In this document: in pieces, positions 18,123 to 28,560 of the stretch
Layout: every line of letters starts with the position of its first letter
How positions within the stretch are numbered: the first letter of the stretch is position 1
NCBI GenBank assembly: GCA_030063045.1
Contig: JAQSEB010000036.1
Coordinates: 362,019 to 426,018 of the forward strand
Source of the DNA: Pratylenchus scribneri
Lineage: Eukaryota; Nematoda; Chromadorea; Rhabditida; Pratylenchidae
Reading direction: 5' to 3'
Length of the DNA stretch: 64,000 nt
Program-made: the position numbers and the translations under genes
The notes under the pieces: model-generated
Database searches by the model: none
The model's input: the letters and a program-made list of their open reading frames with translations, nothing else
Told to the model about the DNA's origin: nothing

Positions 18123-21100
18123 AAAACAAAACCATCCAAATCAAAGACGGCTATAAGAGCTGAGAGAAACTTAATATTTCTATGCCAAAAAAGGTCAACA
18201 AAATCAAAGCAAAAAATCAAAGTACCAGAGCGCAAGCTCGCTAAGACATCTAAATTGATGACAATATTAACGTTCATGTTGAATGAAGCAGACCCAACAT
18301 ACAAGCCAGACTTGACATGTCCTGAACTCAATGGAGAACAAAGGAGCAAATTAGCTGCCCTCATACGTGAATTTCATGATATATTCAGCAAATTTAAATA
18401 CGATCTAGGAGTAGCCAAAGTGCCTCCGGTATCAATCAAAACGACGACGGATGTGCCTGTAAAATCTAAATTTTTACGAGTGCCATTCAAGTTGAAAGAA
18501 GATCTCAAAGAACAAAATGAAGCAATGATTAAGCATGGAATAATGCAAGAATCAGACACCCCCTGGGTTTCCAGTTGGGTGATGGTCAAAAAGAAAGATG
18601 GAACACAAAGACCGTGTATTGATTTTCGAGCATTAAATGCTGTCACAATACCGGATCACTTTCCATTACCTCATATAGAGACCGTACTTGAAAAAATCGC
18701 AGGATGTTCATGGTACTCATCATTAGATATGAGCTCAGGATACATGCAAATCCCTTTGGATGACGACGCAAGTCGAAAATGCGGTGTTATCACTGAAAAT
18801 GGAATTTACCAAATGAAAAAGATGCCATTTGGATTAAAAAACGCCACTAGTGCCTTTGCGCGAGTAATGGCACAGGTGTTGACCGGACTAGACGAAGAAG
18901 CAGCGGCTTATGTGGATGATGGCTTAATCTTCACAAAAGACCCTGACTTTAACCAGCATCTGGAAGCACTACGAAAAGTTTTCACACGGTTCCGTAAATA
19001 CGGACTGAAATTAAACCCGAAAAAATGTGTTTTTGCAACAAAGACAATCACATTTCTGGGACACGATATTTCCCAAAAGGGATATTCACCATCAAAAGCA
19101 AACGTGCGGGCAATTGAGGAATTCCCGACACCAAAGACACCAAAGCAGGTGCAAAGCTTTATCGGAATGGCATCATATTTTCGGAAATACATCGAAAACT
19201 TCGCAAAAATTTCGGAGCCAATCCAACGTCTCACCCACATAGACGAACCATGGAAATGGGGAATAGAACAGCAAAAAGCGTTCGACTCAATTAAAGAGAA
19301 ATTAACCCAACCACCGATTCTGTCGTTTCCAAATTACAAAAAACCATTTCACATATTTGTGGATGCGTCGACAGTCGGAATGGGAGCTGCACTAATGCAA
19401 AAAGAAAACGAAGAAGACTCAGATCGAGATGCTAAACCAATTGCTTACATAAGCAGGACTCTTCACGAGAATGAGAAAAAATGGCCGTCAGTGAAGCTGG
19501 AAATAGCAGCAATTGTTTGGGCCTTGCGCTCATTCAACTTGTTCATACATGGCTTAAAAACCATAGTTCACACGGACCATCAACCGGCAACATATTTTGT
19601 AGATCCGGAAAATCCAACAAAGAAAATGCCACCAATGTTGAGCAGATTTCTTATAGAATTAATCCAATATGGAGACAGAGTTATTCTGAAACACGTCAAA
19701 GGAAAAGAAAATATAGTAGCTGATGCACTTTCGAGAATTGAGAGGCAAGGTTACTTTCCCGAATTGGAGGACAAAGCAAGATTTCCAATAGTCTTGACTT
19801 GCAGAGAGCTTGGAGAGCTGAGCAAGAATTTCAACAAAAAACTCAGAAACTTGAGAGAATTAGACCGAAATGCGGAGGAAATAGAAGAAGTACCCATTAA
19901 AGGAATTCGACAACATCAAAAAGATGATCCTATTCTGAATATTGTGTTCGACTACTTCACAAAAGGAGAACCAATACCGGAGCTTCATCCGGAAGATGAT
20001 GAAGAAGTTAATTGGCTAATTAACAACTGCGAATTGCAGAATAACACAATTGTGAGAAAAATCAAAACAGTGGATGGACAAGAAGCTATCCAGTATATTG
20101 TCCCAAAATCCCTGCGACGAAAAATATTCGAAGCATTTCACTCAAACCAAATCGGAGAAGGGCATTTAAGCCTACGGAAAACAATTCTGAAAACATTTCG
20201 GTACAATTGGTACATGAAAAACAACAATATAGCCAAGTGGCACAAAACATGTGAAAACTGCCAAATGAGCAGAGCACCCGAAAGGAAGTTACCAATACGA
20301 CCTGTGACTTACACGAGAGTGTTTGAGAGAGTCGGTGTCGATTTATGCGGGCCTATGCCTGAAACCAGAAATGGAAACAAATATATTGTCAACTTTGTGG
20401 ACGGTTTTACTAAATATATAGTGTCCGTACCAGCAAAGGACACAAAAGCCTCAACGTTTGTGAAAATATTCATCAAAGAAATCGTTTTACGATACGGATG
20501 CCCAGATGAGCTAATATCCGACAAAGCAACGACTTTCACAGCCGAAATGATGAGAGAAACGGCAGAATTACTGAAAATCAACAAGGTGTATAGCACACCA
20601 TACCATTCAGCTGGCAACGGACTAGTTGAAAGGAGCTTTAAAACATGGAGGCTAATGATTGCCAAAATGACCCAACAAGAGGGAGCAGATTTTGATGAAT
20701 TATTACCATATGTAGCTTTTGCCTACAATACAGCAGTGAATAGCACAACAGAGGAGACTCCGTTCTACCTCATGTTTGGACGGGACCCTAAATTCCCGAT
20801 AGACGTAATGATAGATTACGAACCAATAGGTTGGCATAACCTACTCCCGGAAAACTACCTACAAAGAATGGGAGAAAGAATGGTCAAAGCTCAAAACTTG
20901 GCCCTAGAGGCACAGAAGAGAGCGCAAGTAATAATGGCCAAACAGCAACACAAAAAGTCAATGCTGAAAAATATCAAAGAAAATGATTTAGTTCTATTCA
21001 GGAACTATAGACACCGAGTAGGTGAATACAGAAAATTCAGAAGCCCGTGGAGAGGACTCTTCAGGGTGGAAGAAGTTGAGAATGACGGAAAACACTGCAC

Positions 21101-21761
21101 AATTCAAGAGCAGAGAAGAGACGGTAAAAAGCCGAAAACATTCAGAGTAAATCTCAACCAAATTAAACGGTTCTTTTGCGACCAACCCGAAAAGGAAGAA
21201 AGGCCATTACCAATGCGAAAGCATGAATGGTACAATGGAAAACAAGGGAGAAATCCTGGCTCATACTGTGAATCACAAGGGCGAAGGCCCGACTCATACA
21301 ATAATGAAAGAGAAGTTAGAAGATCACAAGAGCGAAAGCTCGAACAATACGATAAAGTCCAAAGACGAAAGTCTGACTGGCTCAATGAACCACAAGAGAG
21401 AAGTCTCGACTGGTACAATAACACAAGAAAACTAGGTGGGTTTTCATGGTTTTCACGAATTAAAGGGATAATGAAAGAAAGAAACTCAAGATTGAGAAAA
21501 GAGATGAATCAAGAACATCAGGATGAAACCATGGAAGAAATGGAATTACCAGTTAAATTGGAAAATAAAACCACAAAAAAGAAAGTCAAATTCGATCCAT
21601 ACATCCAAAAGAAGGATGAAGCAGAAACAGAATCAGCGGAAGACACCGACAAAGGTGAGGATTATCCAAATCGACAGGATGAAAGAAATCCACCGAAGAT
21701 GACCCGTCTGGGACGAACAATCAAACCACCAAAACGATATGGGGAATACATTCCACATTGA
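18097..21761 (+). CDS. Pol: reverse transcriptase, RNase H and integrase
   Basis: Entered by frameshift near 18096; the first in-phase ATG is 18258. RT: DFRALNAVTIPDHFPLP, SLDMSSGYMQI, MPFGLKNA and the intact catalytic box YVDD (near 18910). RNase H: IFVDAS, then TDHQPA. Integrase: HHCC finger (20140-20265; H..H and CENC), catalytic residues in VGVDLCGP, LISDKAT and GLVERS (about residues 694, 755 and 790 from 18258), then a basic C-terminus. The last 200 residues hold an 11-residue repeat (see 21213-21407) and a basic/acidic tail. All catalytic motifs look functional. It copies the element RNA and integrates the cDNA. The clade is Ty3/gypsy by domain order and motifs. Confidence 0.95.
18228..18239 (+). 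other. GNRA-type mini hairpin
   Basis: GAGC-GCAA-GCTC: a 4-bp stem with a GNRA tetraloop, in the overlap between Gag-Pro end and Pol start. It has the same architecture as the array at 21213-21407. Confidence 0.4.
21213..21407 (+). repeat. periodic array of six mini hairpins inside the Pol tail
   Basis: Six 4-bp stems capped by GAAA or GAAG: ATGC/GCAT (21213), GGGA/TCCT (21246), GGGC/GCCC (21279), GAGC/GCTC (21330), AGAC/GTCT (21363) and GAGA/TCTC (21396). Starts are 33 nt apart except for one 51-nt step (33+18). The encoded protein shows a degenerate 11-residue repeat ending in DWYN-like motifs. The stem sequences differ from unit to unit while the two sides still pair, which is compensatory change within coding DNA. 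Role unknown; packaging, export or protein binding are possible. Confidence 0.7.
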
Positions 21762-22815
21762 AAACACATTAGTGAACAAAAGCCATAGCCCACAACGGAA
21801 TGTTGGGGGGAAGGCATCCAAAACAGATTAACGACCGCAATAAAGCAACAAAGGTCGAAGCAAAAATCCAAAACCATAAAAATGGAGCAAAGGATTAACG
21901 CAGCAAAATGTAAATGTGAAAACCCAAAATAAAAGGGACAAAAATAAACAAAGCACAGGGAGAACAAAATCCCGAATAAAACAGAGAAGACAAGGGAGCA
22001 TAAAATCCCGAGTTGCACAAAAAGAACAAAAGGGAGCCCAAAAATCCCGAGTTCAACAAGAAAAACTTGAACGAAAACAACAGCAGAGCAAAGCTGAAGA
22101 AAACAAAACCAAAAAGGCAATAAAAAATGGTTTGAATAATTAGTTTCATTCCAAACAATCCATAGTTATTTCCAATCACCCATTGAAGGGAAAAACACAA
22201 AAATATAAAAATTATATGGTCAATTCAAAACATCCAAAAGTTGGCCATTTCAATTCCAAACAAAGGTTGACTTTGACAAAGAAAATCAACGCATAAAGCG
22301 AGGGTGAGGAAGACAGTAGGGGATTAGGCCAGCGGCCGCCCTTCCCTTCCACTCAACAACAAGCAGCGGAGAGGAAAACTCTAACCTGCTGTAGTGGCAG
22401 AGCATGGGAAGACACTTTTCTCTACCCACAAAGGGAAAAGAAGAAAGAAATAAAATCTGACGCTCTAACCAAAAGAGTGAATAAAGACCGACAGCGCTTA
22501 TTGGCTGAGAAAGCAAGACTTCAACCCAAAATTGCTCACCCCCACATAACCAAAAATCATTCTTAAAAAATGCGAAAGAATGACGGCCGGAAAAATTGGC
22601 TGAATTTATTCCCCACAACCAAAACAAACTAAACGCTGCTAAAACTAAACCAATTTAGATTAAAGCGACAAAACTTTTCAAAGCTTTCTACTCTGCAAAA
22701 CTCTGAAATTACAACACAAATCAACAACATTTATTCAAATCAAGTATTTTTGCACCTACTGCAAGAAAACTTCAGAAAACTACAAATTCAACAAACCAAT
22801 TTGATCCAAACCATC
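21762..22815 (+). other. non-coding spacer between Pol and the downstream module
   Basis: About 1 kb, A-rich. It holds a copy of the polypurine tract (21799-21814). Three loose hairpins of the form GGGA...TCCC lie near 21959, 22003 and 22040, each in an 'AAGGGAG...AAAATCCCGA' context. A poorly conserved region follows. Several short frames are open by composition only. No convincing promoter recognised, although a separate or spliced transcript for the next genes would have to start or splice here. Confidence 0.5.
21799..21814 (+). other. internal copy of the polypurine tract
   Basis: AATGTTGGGGGGAAGG occurs here, just after Pol, and again at 28966-28981 directly against the 3' LTR. An internal copy could prime a second plus strand, as central polypurine tracts do. 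It could equally be a relic marking where the ancestral element ended before the downstream module was gained. Confidence 0.65.
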
Positions 22816-24552
22816 ATGCGCCGCAACCGAGGAACCAATGTGATGGCAACCGGGGCAGCTGGCCATGGAAATGGAGGCGGAAATGGATCGGACGATGATC
22901 AACGCAAAGGGCGAGACAAATCAAAGGAAAACGTGAGCCCATCGAAGGAAAAGGTTAGTTCAAAGAAAAAACCTGAAAAAACTCAAAAAGAGAAAAGACA
23001 AACTGGTGGACCGGCACCGCAGCCACCACCAATTATTCAAAAACAACCGGCCAAGCAACAAGCTGAGCCAACCCAAGAGGGAACATCGTCAGCATCTGCG
23101 GGTGCACAGCCCACAATGGCTAATGTTTTATTCGGCAAAGAAAAGCTGATTTTAGGAAAACCATACCCACCGGGAGACATGAAAGTCCAATTAATTGGAA
23201 CCAGTTCAACTGGAACGGAAGAGAAACCCAAAGAGGGAACTGAATTAAAACCACCAACAATTGTGGAATCAATCAAATTGACTGAAATTGAACCAAGAGA
23301 ACCAGCCAAAACTGGAACAATCGAAGCACCAGCTGATGAAAAAGCTCGGTTGTACATTCAAATGCGTGAGGAAGCTAAAATGTCCAAACAACCGCCAAGA
23401 CTCAAGACAGAGGAGGAAATATTAGCTGAAGATGGGGATGAGATGGAGGTGGATGACGGAGACACAATTGTTGAGTCAACCACGTCCACGGGACGAATAA
23501 AACAAACCGAAGAACAGGACACTAGTATGGAACAAGAAACCCAGTCAAGGGAAAGTTTAGAGGTGAAAGGTCATGACCCAACTTGGGAAGAACCAATGAT
23601 AATCAGAAGTAACCAGGAACTGGATCGCATCATCAAACAAAAAGTTTTGGAAGCCAACAAACTTCTCAAAGAAGGCAAATTGACTTGGCAAGAAGACGAT
23701 GGAACAGTTCGACCCATGAGGGAACAAGAAATGCTGGATATGACCAGCATGGAAGTCGCAGAAAATGTGGTGTATAAAGCTCCAAAAGCTGACGTCGAAG
23801 ATGAAGAAATTGAAGATGAAGAAATAGAAGACGAGTCCGATGGATTTGAAGAAGTTAAGTCCAAAAGAGGACAACGGCAAAAATATGCTGAAACTAAACA
23901 AACTCAAAAACAAAAACCCGTTTTGGAAGAAGAATCACCCATTCCGGGACAAACTCATGAAGGAGAATGCCGATTTTGCGGAACCTTAGGACATTCAGCA
24001 CTAAAATGCCGAGTCCGAATGGAAACTGTGGAATGGCAAAGATACGACGAAGCCAAAAAACAGGGCCGGAAGTTCATTCCGGGTCCCTACTGCATTCATT
24101 GCAGACTTGACACTCACAATTCATGGGCCTGTACCACAAAGAAGGCCAGGACGTGGAGAGACAATCAAAGAGATCGATATGGATATGTCGATTACCCAAG
24201 TGGAGGAATATTAGCCACCAAAATTTGGACAGAACAAGACTTGACTCTGATGAGACAACCAAGAACACCAACAAAAAGGCACTACGAGCGCCAACAAGGT
24301 GGAAGCCCAGACCAAAAAAGGACTCCAACACATTATTATCATGAAATTGTGGAAGGAGAAACGGCTCAAAAGCTGAAACAAATGATGCGAGAAGAAAAAC
24401 AGCGAGAAATTGCTGAAAAAACGGCAGGTCAGCCGAGCACATCGACAGGATTTCAAATCCAACCCGAATTTGAGGAATATTTAAGCCGAATGATATCTCA
24501 AGGGGCCCAAAGAGAGGTCATGAGATTAACCAAACCACCTAATTTTGGATAA
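22816..24552 (+). CDS. second zinc-knuckle (Gag-like) protein
   Basis: About 578 codons from ATG 22816; the frame is open slightly further upstream without an ATG. The first 150 residues are Gly-rich, then rich in K, P and Q. The middle is acidic (DEEIEDEEIEDE). Near the C-terminus lie two CCHC boxes: CRFCGTLGHSALKC (about 23968) and CIHCRLDTHNSWAC (about 24091). The CCHC pair suggests RNA binding. It is not related by eye to the upstream Gag. It ends at TAA 24550, followed by TCG and an in-phase ATG at 24556, so the next frame could be reached by restart. Confidence 0.65.
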   Translation: MRRNRGTNVMATGAAGHGNGGGNGSDDDQRKGRDKSKENVSPSKEKVSSKKKPEKTQKEKRQTGGPAPQPPPIIQKQPAKQQAEPTQEGTSSASAGAQPTMANVLFGKEKLILGKPYPPGDMKVQLIGTSSTGTEEKPKEGTELKPPTIVESIKLTEIEPREPAKTGTIEAPADEKARLYIQMREEAKMSKQPPRLKTEEEILAEDGDEMEVDDGDTIVESTTSTGRIKQTEEQDTSMEQETQSRESLEVKGHDPTWEEPMIIRSNQELDRIIKQKVLEANKLLKEGKLTWQEDDGTVRPMREQEMLDMTSMEVAENVVYKAPKADVEDEEIEDEEIEDESDGFEEVKSKRGQRQKYAETKQTQKQKPVLEEESPIPGQTHEGECRFCGTLGHSALKCRVRMETVEWQRYDEAKKQGRKFIPGPYCIHCRLDTHNSWACTTKKARTWRDNQRDRYGYVDYPSGGILATKIWTEQDLTLMRQPRTPTKRHYERQQGGSPDQKRTPTHYYHEIVEGETAQKLKQMMREEKQREIAEKTAGQPSTSTGFQIQPEFEEYLSRMISQGAQREVMRLTKPPNFG

Positions 24553-24555
24553 TCG

Positions 24556-25134
24556 ATGCCGGCACAAAGCCAAATTCAAATGGCACAGCCACAACAATAT
24601 CTACCACCCCAAATGTGGAGCCCACCACCACCAAAGACTCCATCGCAAATTTATGCGGGAGCACCACCAATTGGTGAACTGCCAAGGCAGACTCAAAGAA
24701 CTTATGCTGACCAAGTCAGAACTCAAAAACCGACAACTCAAGTGGAACAAAGAGAAGATCCACCACCCAAAAACACAGAACATGTGAGTTATCAAATTAT
24801 GCGAAGGGGCAACGGTAGAGGAGGACCGAGCAGACAACAAGAAACACGCTATGAAGAGCGACCACCATCAAGACAAGATACCCAAAGAGGAAGTCAAAGA
24901 TTCTCTTCATCTACTCATACATCGAGATCATATCAACCACAACAATCAACCAGGGGAGCCTGGGACATCGAAGAACCGAATGAGTTTGAACAAACAGAAG
25001 GTTGGGGAACTGATTTCCAACCGGACCCAGATTTCGGGAATTTCCTTAATCAACCAAGAAGTGAGCAACCACGAGGAGGACGCAAACCAAACCCGGATTT
25101 TCGGAAGGATCAGGAGAGAAAACGGAAAGGATAG
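24556..25134 (+). CDS. Q/P-rich frame following the zinc-knuckle protein
   Basis: 192 codons, in the same phase as 22816-24552 and separated from it by one TAA and one codon. Rich in Gln, Pro, Arg and Ser, with no domain. It may be the C-terminal tail of the upstream protein cut off by a nonsense codon, or a restarted product. It ends at TAG 25132, 12 nt before the helicase ATG, which is in another phase. Confidence 0.45.
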   Translation: MPAQSQIQMAQPQQYLPPQMWSPPPPKTPSQIYAGAPPIGELPRQTQRTYADQVRTQKPTTQVEQREDPPPKNTEHVSYQIMRRGNGRGGPSRQQETRYEERPPSRQDTQRGSQRFSSSTHTSRSYQPQQSTRGAWDIEEPNEFEQTEGWGTDFQPDPDFGNFLNQPRSEQPRGGRKPNPDFRKDQERKRKG

Positions 25135-25145
25135 CAGAGGAGGAA

Positions 25146-28064
25146 ATGGAAACAGACTCATTAAGAGACAAACCGCTTTCAAGAAGTGAACATATCTTAG
25201 AACCAAAAGAATTACCTAGAATGGAACCAACACAATATAAAGTGAAAAAAGACCCAAAAGGGGAAATCGATCCAAATATACCAGTCAAATATTTTATTTG
25301 CAAAAGGGACTGGCACAGAGCTGTTGGAGTACTCGATGAGTCGAGAGAAGAAAGAATCTTGGAAGAAGCTCCATTGCTTATGCAATTTGGTGCGAAATTC
25401 AAAGATGAAAGATACGCCAAATTACACATTGGTGACACTGTTGAAGTGACAAAATACTGCAAACTCCTAGATGAAAACGGGAAAAGCAGAGAAATTGAGC
25501 CAGCCACATCAGATCTGGCAGCATGGCTTGAAAAATACAAGGACTACTTGAAACCAAGCTGTTTAGCAGTAACCTTTAAAAAGACAAAAGAAAGTCTCAA
25601 AACACATATTGGTGAAATAGCTGGAGTAACAGCAATTAAAAAGACAATGGATTGGGTACACAAAGCACACAGATTGGAGGCAAAAATAGTCTCAATCGGC
25701 TTTCCCAATGAAACAGTACTCAATAATGAGAAAATCTCAGAACACCCAAATAGAGGAATACAGGAAATGCGGAGTGGGAAAATAATCAAAGTCACATATA
25801 GTGAAATTCCACAAGGAACACCCAAAATGGGAAGATCAATAATACTGCCAGAACACTATTTGGATCAAACAATAGTGTCAAGAACAGAGCAGTCATACAA
25901 TCAAACCATGTATGTGGAAAGATTGAATCAAAAAGAATATATGATTCTTAACAACAGCAAAAAAGAAGGATGGCCGCATCACACGGCTCAAACGTTTAAT
26001 TACGAAGCAGAAACAATAAGGCAGATGAAAGGCTGCACTGCAATGGCAGAAAGACTCAAATTGAGAAATTTTATGAACCGAGCGAAAATTCATGGGAGAA
26101 TTGACTCATTAGAGAGAAACCACATTTGCATATTCTATGTAAATGAAGAAGAAGAGCACGATGAAGGAGACTATCGGTCGATGACCAGAAGTTTCGAACC
26201 CATATCGGAAGCACGCATAATGCGAAAAGAAAATGGCAATTGGAGGTTTATGGTCCAAGTCCACGTTCTCAAAGTATGGACAGATGGAGTAAGGCCATTA
26301 ATTTTCAAACTCCGAAGAAAAATTAGGAGATATGCAGATGATCCAGGCAAGCTGGAAGAAGAAATGGATCAGCTGGCTGAAACGATGGCCTCAAAACTGA
26401 AAACTGATCTACCGGATGATCCGGAAGAAAGAGAACAACTCGCAAGAGAACGTCAAATGAAATTTATGAAATTCAAAAATCGCAAAAATAGATGGGATAC
26501 AGCAGAAGCTGATGACAATGACCTTTTCAATTATATGAATTGGCCAAAAAACAACTTAAGACTTGAAGTTGACCCAGAACAAACGGGATTTGAAGACAGA
26601 ATAAAACTGCTGGTTACACAACCAACAGATGAACCCGTTGTGGAATATTTTTACAACCCAAGGCAGGAATTAATAGCTGTCCTAGCAGCAACTGACAGAG
26701 CTCAGAACACAGAAATTTCGACTGACATGTTTGACACGCCGAGATTTCACACAGGACCAATACTATTACCATTAATTGGAGACATTGGTGATTGGACGGA
26801 AGCTGAAGCTGGCCCGAGCCACCTTCAAGAACCAACTCAGCAAGAGAAAATTGAACATTTAAAGAAAAATGAACCGCTCGCCTGTCTAGGTGAAATTAAT
26901 ACAGCGAAAATGACTGAAACAATCATCAAAATAAACGAAAGTGACAGATTAAATTCTGAACAGAAACTTGCAGTTGCAGTAGTGTTGCACAAATTTCAAC
27001 CTGCAATATTTTTGCAAGCACCAGCTGGCACTGGCAAAACCCGAGTTTTGGGAGAAATAGTCTATTACATGAGGCAATGTAGAAGCGCAGAAACAATTCT
27101 GTGCGTTGCAAACAATAATGAAGCCGTCGAAAAGATGGTGAGAAGCATTGCTGATGTAATGACCCATAATGGGAATGGAGGAATCATAAATTTTGATCAA
27201 CCAGATATGATCTGGATTCAATCATCAGCTAGCCAGGTTGCGCAAGCACTTAGCAATGCTGAAGAAGACCCTTATATGAGGACATTCAAAATTCTTGAAC
27301 ATGCAAGAAGACTGCTAGAAGGCAGACCAAATCTGACAGAACAGCAAGCAAAAATGCTGAGAGCATACATCAGGGACAAAGAAGACTACCCTGGATGTGA
27401 CACAGTAGATGATGAAATTCTGCAACTCATTCTAGAGAAAAATAAAGACATAAAAATAATGGTCGGAACAATTGGCAAAATAATGCAAAAACCGGACATT
27501 ATCAAAAAAGTCACGACATTACTTGTTGATGAAGCCAGTCAAGCAAGAATGGTTGACGTCGAAATGATGATCAGGCATACGCCAAACATCAAGCAGTTGT
27601 TTGCAACCGGGGACAAAGAACAATTGCCACCCTGGGTACAACCAGAATGGTTGAAAGCAGACAATCATTTTCAATACCAACTGCACTCAGTTGCAGATCA
27701 TTTCTCAAAATTACTCAAAAAGAGAATGTTGGAACTAAAAGTGACATATCGGTTTCAACCGGATATGGTCCGATTTATCAGCACTCTGTACGAGAGACCA
27801 TTAGAAAATGGAATAGAAAGAAGTGAACGATCAGAAGGGATTGAAAGGAAAATACCAATGACACGTGATCAGGTGCCAATATCACTTGTTCATGTAACAG
27901 CAGACTCTGTCTTTGCTGACGGGGGAACCCTGACCAATCTCACAAGAAGCAATGGCAATGAGAATTGTCAGAATGCTCAGAAAATTACACCCAGAGGGGA
28001 CCATTACAATAGTCTGTTACTATACAGGATCAGCCAAGAAATTGGAGGATGCCTGCTCAAATAG
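25146..28064 (+). CDS. superfamily-1 (Upf1-like) helicase, main part
   Basis: 972 codons from ATG 25146. The first ~590 residues are of unknown type, with a basic/acidic mix. From about residue 605 the SF1 core is clear: motif I APAGTGKT (about 625), Ia-like ILCVANNNEAVEKM, motif II LLVDEASQA (about 791), motif III FATGDKEQLPP (about 816) and a 'VTYRFQPDMVRF' box (about 860) typical of the Upf1/MOV10 group. The frame loses homology near 27950 and ends at 28064. The remaining motifs continue in the overlapping +1 frame (27952-28560). Such enzymes unwind RNA or DNA 5'-3' using ATP. A helicase is not a standard LTR-element gene. Its position between the two polypurine tracts and inside the LTRs shows that it travels with the element. 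Confidence 0.88.
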   Translation: METDSLRDKPLSRSEHILEPKELPRMEPTQYKVKKDPKGEIDPNIPVKYFICKRDWHRAVGVLDESREERILEEAPLLMQFGAKFKDERYAKLHIGDTVEVTKYCKLLDENGKSREIEPATSDLAAWLEKYKDYLKPSCLAVTFKKTKESLKTHIGEIAGVTAIKKTMDWVHKAHRLEAKIVSIGFPNETVLNNEKISEHPNRGIQEMRSGKIIKVTYSEIPQGTPKMGRSIILPEHYLDQTIVSRTEQSYNQTMYVERLNQKEYMILNNSKKEGWPHHTAQTFNYEAETIRQMKGCTAMAERLKLRNFMNRAKIHGRIDSLERNHICIFYVNEEEEHDEGDYRSMTRSFEPISEARIMRKENGNWRFMVQVHVLKVWTDGVRPLIFKLRRKIRRYADDPGKLEEEMDQLAETMASKLKTDLPDDPEEREQLARERQMKFMKFKNRKNRWDTAEADDNDLFNYMNWPKNNLRLEVDPEQTGFEDRIKLLVTQPTDEPVVEYFYNPRQELIAVLAATDRAQNTEISTDMFDTPRFHTGPILLPLIGDIGDWTEAEAGPSHLQEPTQQEKIEHLKKNEPLACLGEINTAKMTETIIKINESDRLNSEQKLAVAVVLHKFQPAIFLQAPAGTGKTRVLGEIVYYMRQCRSAETILCVANNNEAVEKMVRSIADVMTHNGNGGIINFDQPDMIWIQSSASQVAQALSNAEEDPYMRTFKILEHARRLLEGRPNLTEQQAKMLRAYIRDKEDYPGCDTVDDEILQLILEKNKDIKIMVGTIGKIMQKPDIIKKVTTLLVDEASQARMVDVEMMIRHTPNIKQLFATGDKEQLPPWVQPEWLKADNHFQYQLHSVADHFSKLLKKRMLELKVTYRFQPDMVRFISTLYERPLENGIERSERSEGIERKIPMTRDQVPISLVHVTADSVFADGGTLTNLTRSNGNENCQNAQKITPRGDHYNSLLLYRISQEIGGCLLK

Positions 28065-28560
28065 AGATGTCAACTCACCAGAATTTGGAGAAATCAAAGT
28101 TCGAACCGTTCATTCCTACATTGGAAGTGAAGCGGACTACACAATTGTTGTGACCACAAGAAACAGAAAACCCAATAAGGAAGATGACTTTGTTCATAAT
28201 GACCAGATCACAACGGTTGCTCTAACCAGATCCAGACAAGGATTATGGGTAATCGGTGATATGGATTATTTATCTCAAATTAGAGAAGGGCTCAGTCCCG
28301 GAAAAACATCAAAATTCAGCAAATTCATACGGGAACTCATTCCTGAATCACCAGCCATTGAAGGCGGAAAGTACAAAGATGTACTCCAACTAATTGCTAA
28401 ATTTGGAATTTATCCAGATTCAGTAATACCATATATAGATGGAATGTTATATATGCAAAAATGGAGTGGTGATGAACCAGCTTCCATGGTCGCAGACTGC
28501 GAAATCAACAAACAAATGGGCTGGCTTCCAAACCGGTTCATCAAAAGACAACCCAGTTAG
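27952..28560 (+). CDS. SF1 helicase, C-terminal part in the +1 frame
   Basis: It overlaps the previous frame by 113 nt. It carries motif V (VRTVHSYIGSEADYTIVV, near 28097) and motif VI (ALTRSRQGLWVIGD, near 28219), then a 100-residue tail ending at TAG 28558. Without this part the helicase would lack essential motifs. Either a +1 frameshift is programmed here or an indel broke the gene. No obvious homopolymer lies at the junction (about 27945-27965), which argues against a trivial sequencing error but does not exclude one. Confidence 0.8.
   Translation: MAMRIVRMLRKLHPEGTITIVCYYTGSAKKLEDACSNRDVNSPEFGEIKVRTVHSYIGSEADYTIVVTTRNRKPNKEDDFVHNDQITTVALTRSRQGLWVIGDMDYLSQIREGLSPGKTSKFSKFIRELIPESPAIEGGKYKDVLQLIAKFGIYPDSVIPYIDGMLYMQKWSGDEPASMVADCEINKQMGWLPNRFIKRQPS

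Noticed and set aside
21916..22143. 75-codon K/Q-rich frame between Pol and the zinc-knuckle gene
   Set aside because: A-rich spacer sequence. It starts with ATG but has only low-complexity content, and the region is better explained by the hairpin repeats.
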